Positions 1 to 6,190 of a DNA stretch of 8,504 nt are shown here, piece after piece. Source of the DNA: Acidobacteriaceae bacterium (GTDB lineage: Bacteria > Acidobacteriota > Terriglobia > Terriglobales > Acidobacteriaceae); assembly GCA_003135495.1 (NCBI GenBank), contig PLBX01000119.1, positions 13,485-21,988 on the forward strand. The letters are read 5' to 3'. The first letter of the stretch is position 1; the number at the start of each line of letters is the position of its first letter. Made by a program: the position numbers and the translations under genes. Below the pieces are notes generated by a model. It ran no database searches. It saw nothing but the letters and a program-made list of their open reading frames with translations, and had not been told where the DNA came from.

Positions 1-25
1 AGAAATGTCCGATCATTAAATTCCT

Positions 26-1399
26 TTACGCGGGATTACGAGTTCGCTCGCGGCTTGTGTTGAAGGGCCAAGTTGCTTTCCATTTTGACCAAATGAAGAA
101 CACCACTACCCCGGTCAGTAGCGTCAATAGGCCGATCTTGATATAGAGCCAGCCCGAGGTCAGAAAAACGTATGCCCATCCAAAGAAAGCAATGACGACA
201 GGAATGGGATAAAACCACATCTTGTACGGGCGGGCGCTGTCGGGGAACTTCCGTCGTAACAGAGGAATGGCAAAGAGCTGTCCGAGAAACTGCACTAAAA
301 TTCTGGTTGTGATCAAAGCGCTGACGAGCTGATCGAGTTTGAGGAATGCCGCGGCAATTGAGACGCCTCCCAAAACCAGCAGAGAGACTTGGGGATAGTT
401 TTTCGTGGGATGCAGTTTCGCGAAGGGGCGAAAGAAATAGCCGTCCAGGGCAGCCGCGTAAGGAATTCGCGAATAGCCTAAAAGAAGCGCGAACACGGAG
501 CCAAACGCCGCCCACAGAATCAGAATTGTTACCGCGATGGCGGCGCCCCTGCCGTATAAGCGCTCCATAAAATCGGAGATGATGAAGTTCGAATGAATGC
601 CTTCCCGCCACGGCACTACTCCCATCACGGCGAGATGCAACGTGAAATATGCGACGCAGCAGATCAGGAGCGAATACAGGATGGAGCGCGGTACTACATA
701 GCCCGGGTTCTCCACTTCATCGCCGATGTAGCACACGTCGTAATATCCGAGATAGTTGTAGACAGCAATCAGAGTCGCGCTGCCCAGTCCGAGCACAAAG
801 CCGCGATTAAAGGCCATCGCTCCAGGAGGAAAATCGAAAGCCTTGTGAGCATCGAAGTGGGGAAACCCGGTCACCACCACGGTTACCATGGCCAGCATTG
901 TGCCGATTGAAAGAGCGAGGGTGACTTTGCTCAAGAAAGTGATCTGGCGGCATAGAAGGAACAGTGCAACCACGCCTGCGGCCACGGCCACGTATTGCTG
1001 GCCCCGCGCGGTCAATCCCGGCCATAGATAAGAAGAATAGTTGCCGAAGCCGATCATTCCGGAGGCAATTTCTAATGGGCCGCTGAGAACGAATTGCCAA
1101 ATGAAGAGAAAAGCCATCAGGCGTCCCCAGGTTTGATGGCCGTACGCCTCGCGCAGAAAATGGTAGCTGCCGCCCGAGCCAGGCAGTGCCGCGCCCAGTT
1201 CGCTCCAGATCAGACCGTCGGATACTACGATGAGCGCGCCTGTCAGCCATCCCAGCATGGACTGCGGTCCGCCCATGGACGCCATTAATAGCGGGATCGT
1301 GATAAAGGGGCCGACCCCGACCATGTTGGCAATATTGAGGGCCGTGGCATCGCGTAGACCGAATGCGCGCGTTAAGTGAGTGGGTCTTTCAGTCGTCAT
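26..1399 (-). CDS. APC-superfamily amino acid/polyamine-type permease
   Basis: Inner-membrane secondary transporter of the APC superfamily, 457 aa from the chosen start. The first membrane segment carries the glycine-rich unwound motif NMVGVGPF (residues 25-32), equivalent to the IGSGIF-type substrate-binding turn of this family. PGSGGSY followed by FLREAYG (73-87) is the usual loop after TM2, and NYLGYYD...DEVENP (about 215-232) is the TM6 / cytoplasmic loop signature. Hydrophobic segments along the whole length fit about 12 TM helices, and the tail is short and basic. The ATG at 1399 is preferred because the protein then starts just before the family N-terminus. An in-frame TTG at 1423 would add 8 residues; neither start has a strong Shine-Dalgarno. 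It is divergent from the DeoR regulator and the sugar cluster. Substrate is unknown: the family favours amino acids or amines, so uptake of the sugar itself is not assured. Family call is firm, substrate is not. Confidence 0.9.
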   Translation of the reverse strand: MTTERPTHLTRAFGLRDATALNIANMVGVGPFITIPLLMASMGGPQSMLGWLTGALIVVSDGLIWSELGAALPGSGGSYHFLREAYGHQTWGRLMAFLFIWQFVLSGPLEIASGMIGFGNYSSYLWPGLTARGQQYVAVAAGVVALFLLCRQITFLSKVTLALSIGTMLAMVTVVVTGFPHFDAHKAFDFPPGAMAFNRGFVLGLGSATLIAVYNYLGYYDVCYIGDEVENPGYVVPRSILYSLLICCVAYFTLHLAVMGVVPWREGIHSNFIISDFMERLYGRGAAIAVTILILWAAFGSVFALLLGYSRIPYAAALDGYFFRPFAKLHPTKNYPQVSLLVLGGVSIAAAFLKLDQLVSALITTRILVQFLGQLFAIPLLRRKFPDSARPYKMWFYPIPVVIAFFGWAYVFLTSGWLYIKIGLLTLLTGVVVFFIWSKWKATWPFNTSRERTRNPA

Positions 1400-1518
1400 T
1401 CTTAGCGGCGGCCAATCGTACAATCCTAGGGTCCATGAAATCTTTGGGACACGCGAAACTATAACCCTACCTTCGGACTTCTCGCATGTTTGCTTCTGCG
1501 GGCTTACGGTTGGTCGCG

Positions 1519-1547
1519 AATTTACCGATAGCCTGCTCGTTTGTCAA
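1519..1547 (-). promoter_or_regulatory. Candidate sigma70 promoter of the permease gene
   Basis: Read on the minus strand, a perfect TTGACA -35 box (1547-1542) is followed by a 17-nt spacer and TAAATT (1524-1519, 4/6 to TATAAT). Transcription would start near 1512 and leave a leader of roughly 110 nt before the permease ATG at 1399. A stand-alone TATAGT (1463-1458, minus strand) closer to the gene has no matching -35 box and is the weaker alternative. Confidence 0.5.
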
Positions 1548-1550
1548 TTG
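1532..1550 (-). promoter_or_regulatory. Candidate operator, copy 1 (permease side)
   Basis: On the minus strand this reads CAATTGACAAACGAGCAGG. It matches 15 of 19 positions of the sequence at 2477-2495 in front of the aldolase gene, including the 9-nt core AATTGACAA. It covers the -35 box of the proposed permease promoter, a position suited to repression by a DNA-binding protein. The divergent gene encodes a DeoR-family regulator, the obvious candidate ligand, but binding is inference. Part of the similarity is simply the shared -35 consensus. Confidence 0.35.
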
Positions 1551-1576
1551 TTTTGTACATTTTTGCACGGATCGCT

Positions 1577-1605
1577 TCGACAGCGACAGTTTTTCGCGAT
1601 ACAAA
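1577..1605 (+). promoter_or_regulatory. Candidate weak promoter of the DeoR regulator gene
   Basis: TCGACA (1577-1582, 5/6 to TTGACA) is followed by a 17-nt spacer and TACAAA (1600-1605, 4/6 to TATAAT). A start near 1612 would give a leader of about 55 nt before the ATG at 1666. It lies about 30 bp from the divergent permease promoter, so one operator could serve both directions. This is consensus matching by eye only. Confidence 0.28.
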
Positions 1606-1665
1606 TCCTCAAACTCTCAATACAATTGTTCCCGCGTTCCACCTCGCCGAGAGAGAGCAACCGTC

Positions 1666-2478
1666 ATGCTCGCAGAAGAGCGTAGATTTCGAATCCGAGA
1701 AATGCTTTCCGGTCAGCGCACCATTGCCGCGTCTGATCTGTGCGCGGCTTTGGGAGTTACGGCGGCGACGATCCGTCGCGACCTGGCAGCTTTGGAGCAT
1801 GATGGAGTGCTGGTTCGTTCCCACGGGGGAGCCGTTTCACGGATGTCCAGCACCAGCTTCCAGCCGTCCTACCAAACGCTGTCGCACATTCACAGCACTG
1901 AGAAGCATGCCATTGCGCGCGAGGCCGAACATCTGGTGCTGGATGGCGAGACTGTTTTTCTGGAGGGAAGCACCACCGTATATGAGCTTGCCTCTTGCTT
2001 AAATCAGCGGAAACGGCTAACGGTGGTAACGAACTCTCCGACGATTGTTTGCCAGTTGCAACGAAGCACGGGAGTGACCGTCCTTTGTACGGGCGGCGAT
2101 CTGCAAAAGGACACATTTTACTTTTCCGGGGAATGGGCGCAGCGTGCTCTCTCAGAAATTAGGTTGGACAAAGCAATCTTGGGAGTGAGTGCAATCGACA
2201 TTTCTTACGGCGTCTCTACGGCGAACCATGCCGAGGCGCAAATCAAGAAAATGATCACGAAAGCGGCGAAGACGAGGATTGCATTGGTGGATCATAGCAA
2301 GTTTGGCACTCAGAGCTTCGCCTACGTCGGACCCGTGACGGACATCGACGTCCTCGTCACCGATTCTGGCACCGATCCAACATATGTAAAGGCCTTGCGC
2401 GAAATGGGTATAGACGTCGTGATCGCAGGCGAGGAAACGCGAAGAACAAAACAGGAAACGACACATTCGCACAAATAA
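1666..2478 (+). CDS. DeoR-family transcriptional regulator of sugar metabolism
   Basis: Cytoplasmic repressor-type regulator, 270 aa (family usually about 250-260). The N-terminal winged helix-turn-helix shows the DeoR signature: ASDLCAALG, then TIRRDL (35-40), and RSHGGA (51-56). The C-terminal DeoRC sensor domain has a ribose-5-phosphate-isomerase-like fold. It shows DGETVFLEGSTT (93-104), VTNS (121-124), a GG turn (143-144), GVSAID with E190 and K194/K195, and DHSKFG (209-214). These are the usual phosphosugar-binding elements. The ATG at 1666 is chosen because the family N-terminus begins exactly there and a purine-rich GAGAGAG lies 8 nt upstream. The reading frame stays open back to 1486, but that extension is cysteine/phenylalanine-rich and unlike the family. 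It sits between the divergent permease and the catabolic genes, so it probably controls both in response to a phosphorylated sugar; the effector is unknown. Confidence 0.93.
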   Translation: MLAEERRFRIREMLSGQRTIAASDLCAALGVTAATIRRDLAALEHDGVLVRSHGGAVSRMSSTSFQPSYQTLSHIHSTEKHAIAREAEHLVLDGETVFLEGSTTVYELASCLNQRKRLTVVTNSPTIVCQLQRSTGVTVLCTGGDLQKDTFYFSGEWAQRALSEIRLDKAILGVSAIDISYGVSTANHAEAQIKKMITKAAKTRIALVDHSKFGTQSFAYVGPVTDIDVLVTDSGTDPTYVKALREMGIDVVIAGEETRRTKQETTHSHK

Positions 2479-2495
2479 ATTGACAATCGATCACG
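2477..2495 (+). promoter_or_regulatory. Candidate operator, copy 2 (aldolase side)
   Basis: This reads AAATTGACAATCGATCACG and matches the minus-strand sequence 1550-1532 at 15 of 19 positions. It starts within the stop codon of the regulator gene and covers the -35 box of the proposed aldolase promoter. The parallel placement at both promoters flanking the regulator gene suggests a common control site; that DeoR binds it is inference. Confidence 0.35.
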
Positions 2496-2508
2496 CACAA
2501 GATAATTT
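2480..2508 (+). promoter_or_regulatory. Candidate sigma70 promoter of the aldolase-led catabolic operon
   Basis: A perfect TTGACA (2480-2485) lies just after the regulator stop codon. Two overlapping -10 readings are possible: GATAAT (2501-2506, 5/6 match, 15-nt spacer) or TAATTT (2503-2508, weaker match, 17-nt spacer). Transcription would start about 30 nt before the GTG at 2546. If real, the catabolic genes can be expressed separately from the regulator gene rather than only by read-through. Confidence 0.5.
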
Positions 2509-2536
2509 GAGGCCGTCCCAAGCTTAACTGCGCTGT

Positions 2537-2541
2537 GAGGA
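2537..2541 (+). promoter_or_regulatory. Shine-Dalgarno deciding the GTG start of the aldolase gene
   Basis: GAGGA lies 4 nt before GTG 2546. This supports the GTG as the true start; the family N-terminus also begins close to here. Confidence 0.65.
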
Positions 2542-2545
2542 AATT

Positions 2546-3373
2546 GTGAGCGATTGTGGCAAAAAGATTCGATTAAATCGTATTTTGGGCGGCTCGGAAC
2601 GCCGCGCACTGGTGGTCGCATTCGATCATGCATTGGTTTTAGGCCCTATTCCCGGCACTGAAGATCCCTTAGGAAAGATTCGACAATTTGCCAGAGCCGA
2701 TGTCGATGCATTGCTTTTGAACCTCGGGCTTATCCGCCAATTTGCAGACTCGCCGATAGCCGGCCCAATTCCTGCTTTGATTGCGCGGCTGGATTGGACG
2801 ACGATTTGGTCGGCGATTGGACAAAACGGAAGCGGCGCGTTGCATAGCGCCCTTCTCGCACGTCCCGAGGAGGCGTTACGCCATGGCGCAGACGCTGTTC
2901 TCACTTATCTCGTAGTAGGGACCGGCGATACCGAGTTCGAGATGAGGGAGATTACACGCAACGCCGAGGTCGCTCGCGAATGCGAACGCGTGGGTATCCC
3001 GCTCATTGTTGAATCGCTCGCCCGCGGAAAAGATGTACGGAATCCTGGCGATCCTAAATGGCTCGACCTGCACACGCGTATCGCTGCCGAACTTGGCGCC
3101 GATGTGGTTAAAACAGATTACAGCGGCGATGTAGACTCGATGCGGTCGGTAGTAAAAAGATGTCCCATACCAATTCTGGTGCTAGGCGGAAGCCGTCATG
3201 CGTCGGACAAGCGCGCGCTTGATGTAGTGCGTGAAGTTGCGGCCGCCGGAGCAGCTGGGGTTTTCTTTGGCCGCAATGTCTTTCAAGCGGAAAACATGAA
3301 AACATTCCTTGAACAGGCACGTGCCGCTCTTGATGGGGCGGTGTCGCCGGATCTTCAAGCGACCCCAAGATGA
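2546..3373 (+). CDS. Class I aldolase, DhnA/FbaB/LsrF/YihT superfamily
   Basis: Cytoplasmic Schiff-base (class I) aldolase of the DeoC/FbaB (DhnA) superfamily, 275 aa, a single TIM barrel as usual for the family. Visible landmarks are FDHA (26-29, the FDHG-type strand-1 motif), IVES (154-157), and ADVVKT with K189 as likely Schiff-base lysine. GGSR (214-217) and FFGRNVFQ (240-247) are the phosphate-binding turns near the barrel end. The family includes archaeal-type fructose-bisphosphate aldolase, the AI-2 enzyme LsrF and sulfofructose-1-phosphate aldolase YihT. Sequence alone does not choose among these, but the neighbouring kinase and isomerase argue for cleavage of a ketose phosphate to a C3 phosphate plus an aldehyde. 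GTG start with Shine-Dalgarno; its stop overlaps the next start (ATGA), implying translational coupling. It is probably the first gene of its transcript. Confidence 0.88.
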   Translation: MSDCGKKIRLNRILGGSERRALVVAFDHALVLGPIPGTEDPLGKIRQFARADVDALLLNLGLIRQFADSPIAGPIPALIARLDWTTIWSAIGQNGSGALHSALLARPEEALRHGADAVLTYLVVGTGDTEFEMREITRNAEVARECERVGIPLIVESLARGKDVRNPGDPKWLDLHTRIAAELGADVVKTDYSGDVDSMRSVVKRCPIPILVLGGSRHASDKRALDVVREVAAAGAAGVFFGRNVFQAENMKTFLEQARAALDGAVSPDLQATPR

Positions 3374-4554
3374 AGACATTGACCTCCCTCCCACAGGCCG
3401 TTCGACTCAAAAACCTGATGGATGGTCGGCCGGGATTTCGGCTGCAGGCTAAGTGGGGACATGTCTCTGTTCTCCAGGGCGGAGGACATATCTGCGAGTT
3501 GAACCTCAATTCATGTTCCGGAGTGAATCCGCTATGGCGTCCGCCATGGACGACCATCGACCCACACGCCTACAAGCCTGCGAAACATGCGCGTAAGTAT
3601 GGGCCCGCACCGGACGCTCGCTTATTGTGCGGCATTGCGGGACATAATCTGAGCTTCGATCACTTCGGACCACCTTCCGTCGAAGAAACAGCAGCCGGGC
3701 TTAGTACCCACGGCGAGGCTCCGGCGCTGAAGTGGGAAATTCAGAAGCAGCGGCGGTCGACCAAGCCCCAACTCGAGTATGGACTGACGCTTCCGGAAGC
3801 TCGGATCAGTTTCAGCAGGAGGCTAACGCTCGACCGTCTAAATCCCGTAATTTATTGCGAGGAAGAGGCGGTTAACCTTGCTAGTTACGACCGGCCGATT
3901 TCGTGGAATGAGCATGTAACTTTTGGCCCGCCGTTTTTGGAAGCGGGGGTTACATGGTTTGACATGCCGGCAACGCGATCGAAGGTTTGTCCAGCCAGCT
4001 ATAGTCCGCGCTTCAACCTTCAGCCGAATGCTGAATTTGCGTGGCCCAATGCACCAACCCAGGATCGCGATTCGATAAACTTACGCACCACGCCAGCGCA
4101 ACAGTTTGGACACTATACAGCGCAATTGCTCAATTCGGAGCTTGAGTTTGGTTTCATCGCAGCATGTAATCCGCGCCTGAAACTCCTGGTCGTGTATGTA
4201 TTTCGACGGGCAGACTTCCCATGGGTGGGCAATTGGGAAGAACGATACAACCGAAGCCAAGCGCCATGGCGGGGAAAAACGTTCTGCCGGGGACTGGAGT
4301 TCAGCACAACTCCTTTCGCTATACCGCGACGCGAAACCATCGATCAAGGCCCGCTGTTTGGAGAGCCAACTTATCGCTGGCTTGCGGCCAAATCCAAGGC
4401 TCGGGTTCGATATCTGATTTCATTGTTGGAAGTACCGGAAAACTTTGGCGGCGTCGCGAGTGTTTCGATCGCCAAGGCGAAGGGCAAAATCGAAGTTGTC
4501 GAGTCCGGCACTCAGGCGCGAAAGCTTTCAGTGGCGGCGGATAAATTTCTATGA
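3370..4554 (+). CDS. Aldose 1-epimerase-like (galactose mutarotase-fold) protein
   Basis: Predicted cytoplasmic protein of 394 aa; no signal peptide or membrane segment is seen. Sequence texture (many beta-strand-like stretches, Trp/His/Pro-rich motifs) and local motifs fit the galactose-mutarotase-like superfamily. The motifs are GLSTHGEA (110-117, H114 a candidate catalytic base or sugar contact), WNEHVTFGPPF (179-189, H182) and GLEFSTTPF (308-316, E310 a candidate catalytic acid). Such enzymes interconvert anomers of a sugar, or handle a related ring hemiacetal. It is longer than classical GalM (about 340-350 aa), with a long middle section. The start ATG overlaps the aldolase stop as ATGA, so the two are translated together, and it probably prepares the substrate anomer for the isomerase. 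It could also belong to an uncharacterised DUF family with this fold; catalytic residues are assigned by pattern only. Confidence 0.68.
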   Translation: MKTLTSLPQAVRLKNLMDGRPGFRLQAKWGHVSVLQGGGHICELNLNSCSGVNPLWRPPWTTIDPHAYKPAKHARKYGPAPDARLLCGIAGHNLSFDHFGPPSVEETAAGLSTHGEAPALKWEIQKQRRSTKPQLEYGLTLPEARISFSRRLTLDRLNPVIYCEEEAVNLASYDRPISWNEHVTFGPPFLEAGVTWFDMPATRSKVCPASYSPRFNLQPNAEFAWPNAPTQDRDSINLRTTPAQQFGHYTAQLLNSELEFGFIAACNPRLKLLVVYVFRRADFPWVGNWEERYNRSQAPWRGKTFCRGLEFSTTPFAIPRRETIDQGPLFGEPTYRWLAAKSKARVRYLISLLEVPENFGGVASVSIAKAKGKIEVVESGTQARKLSVAADKFL

Positions 4555-4620
4555 ACGTCGCGAAAAAACGAGCACTTTAGATCAACAACTGCGCGGTAAC
4601 GCAAGCCGGAATCCAAAACC

Positions 4621-6174
4621 ATGAGTTTGCTTGCCATTGATATCGGTTCGAGCAGGTGCAAGGCGGTGGTTTTCGCGACAGCTGGCGGGATACTCACGCA
4701 GCACGACTGCGCGTATTCGCCAGAGTTTCCCGCTCCTTCCCAGGCGGAGATGGATCCAGAGATTTTTTGGCAGGCGGTGTGCCAGTGTTCGCAAGCGGTA
4801 TCCAAGAATCTTTCCGATCCGGTTCGAGCCATGTGTCTGAGCTCACACGGCGAAACTTTCGTGCCGGTAGATGGAAGCAACGAGCCAATCGGCCCCGCCA
4901 TCCTCAATCAAGACAATCGAGCCATCGAAGAAGCAGAGTGGCTCGAAACCACAATCGGAAGAAAACAACTTTTCAACATCACCGGGCTGGTGGCTCATCC
5001 CATGTATCCAGTTCCGAAAATTCTTTGGCTGCGGAAGTACCGGCCGGATATTTTTGGTCCCTCGGTTCACTTTCTTACAGTGATTGGTTATGTTCTTTCG
5101 CGATTAGGCCTTCCCCCTTATGTCGACCATTCCCTGGCTTCCCGCTTCCTGGCTTTTGATATCCGGCAGCGACGTTGGTCCGACGAGATTCTAGCCGCCA
5201 CCGGAATAGATGCCGAATGCCTGCCCGTTCCTGTACCTGCAGGATCGATTGCAGGAATATTGGCCGCAAGCGGCGCCAAACAACTCGGTCTGCCACCGGA
5301 AACAATTGTCGTGATGGGGGGACACGATCAACCCTGCGGCGCATTGGGAGTTGGGGCAATCGCTGCGGGCCGCGTCGCCGATTCGATCGGGACTTACGAA
5401 TGCCTGTTGGCTGTTTCCGATGAGCCGACTTTAACCGACACGGCGCTTGCGGCGTCGCTCAACTCTTATTGTCACGTGGTTCCCGACAAGTTTGTCACGC
5501 TGGCGTTTTTTCCATCCGGAATCATGATGAAGTGGTTCCATGATTTGTTGTATGGAAAGGCGGACGGAGAAACGTACGGAAAGAGCTACGGCGAAGGCAT
5601 TCCCGCTAAGGACACGGAGTTGTCTTGTCCGGAATCGATTCACTATTCGACATTGGAACGGGACGCGCCGATCGGGCCAACGGGAATTTGTATTACTCCT
5701 AACCTGATCGGTACTTGCAATCCTGACTTTAACCCGCGGGCACGAGGAATCATCTCCGGCTTAAGCGCCAACACAACTCGCAGCGAGATTTACAAGGGCA
5801 TTCTCGAAGGGCTGGCCTGTGAACTGCAACAGATGACCGGTATTCTGGCTGAGGCTGTGGGGGATTTTCGGGACATCTACGTTACCGGAGGTGGGTCGCA
5901 GTCGGCGCTGGGTCTGCATTTGAGAGCCGCGCTATCGGACCGGAAGTTGCATGTCATGGAGTGCCCGGAAGCAGTGTGTCTTGGCGGCGCAATACTGGCG
6001 GGAGTTGCAACCGGAGAATATCAAAGCGTTGAGGAGGCGGTAAAACTCGTCGTCCGCGATGTTGCCGTGGTATTGCCTGACGATGCGATTGCCGCATCCT
6101 ACGCTCAACAATCTCGGCAGTATCGACATTTGCGTTCAGTACTTATGGCAGACGCGGGCGCTGAAGTTGAATAG
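4621..6174 (+). CDS. FGGY-family carbohydrate kinase
   Basis: ATP-dependent sugar kinase, 517 aa, within the usual FGGY length (about 480-550). Two actin-like ATPase domains are visible. The N-terminal phosphate-1 loop is AIDIGSSRCKAVVF (5-18). QDNRA (97-101) corresponds to the WxDxR-type substrate-binding motif, with Q where Trp is common. VMGGHDQPCG (231-240) contains D236 as likely catalytic base. IGTYE (256-260) is the phosphate-2 turn, GLSANTTRSEIYKGILEG (380-397) matches the second FGGY signature, and VTGGGSQS (421-428) is the adenosine loop. FGGY members act on fuculose, rhamnulose, xylulose, ribulose, glycerol or AI-2; the GGHDQ form does not tell me which. In context it would phosphorylate the ketose made by the isomerase and feed the aldolase. 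A weak CCGGAA lies about 10 nt before the ATG. A 66-nt gap separates it from the mutarotase gene, with no clear terminator or promoter, so read-through is likely. Confidence 0.92.
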   Translation: MSLLAIDIGSSRCKAVVFATAGGILTQHDCAYSPEFPAPSQAEMDPEIFWQAVCQCSQAVSKNLSDPVRAMCLSSHGETFVPVDGSNEPIGPAILNQDNRAIEEAEWLETTIGRKQLFNITGLVAHPMYPVPKILWLRKYRPDIFGPSVHFLTVIGYVLSRLGLPPYVDHSLASRFLAFDIRQRRWSDEILAATGIDAECLPVPVPAGSIAGILAASGAKQLGLPPETIVVMGGHDQPCGALGVGAIAAGRVADSIGTYECLLAVSDEPTLTDTALAASLNSYCHVVPDKFVTLAFFPSGIMMKWFHDLLYGKADGETYGKSYGEGIPAKDTELSCPESIHYSTLERDAPIGPTGICITPNLIGTCNPDFNPRARGIISGLSANTTRSEIYKGILEGLACELQQMTGILAEAVGDFRDIYVTGGGSQSALGLHLRAALSDRKLHVMECPEAVCLGGAILAGVATGEYQSVEEAVKLVVRDVAVVLPDDAIAASYAQQSRQYRHLRSVLMADAGAEVE

Positions 6175-6180
6175 GTGTAT

Positions 6181-6186
6181 AGGAGG
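6181..6186 (+). promoter_or_regulatory. Near-perfect Shine-Dalgarno deciding the GTG start of the isomerase gene
   Basis: AGGAGG with 4 nt (AAGA) before GTG 6191. It sits in the 16-nt gap after the kinase stop. It fixes the GTG as the start, over the frame's open extension upstream to 6059, which would overlap the kinase gene. Confidence 0.8.
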
Positions 6187-6190
6187 AAGA

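Noticed and set aside
36..611. Long minus-strand open frame (191 codons) within the permease gene
   Set aside because: Shifted frame of the permease; Arg/His/Ser-rich translation with no family features.
1572..1594. Stem TCGCT/AGCGA with a 5-nt loop followed by TTTTT: possible terminator or attenuator
   Set aside because: The stem is only 5 bp, the T-run starts 3 nt after it, and it overlaps the better-supported promoter-like TCGACA. Too weak to call.
1486..1665. In-frame 60-residue N-terminal extension of the DeoR regulator
   Set aside because: The extension is Cys/Phe/Ser-rich, unlike the DeoR family. It would contain the proposed promoter, and the ATG at 1666 matches the family N-terminus with a purine-rich ribosome site.
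3108..3557. 149-codon minus-strand open frame across the aldolase/mutarotase junction
   Set aside because: Antisense to two clear genes, low-complexity Arg/His/Pro/Cys composition, no motif.
4590..4605. TGCG/CGCA mini-hairpin between mutarotase and kinase genes
   Set aside because: Four base pairs and no T-run; not a terminator, and chance is sufficient.
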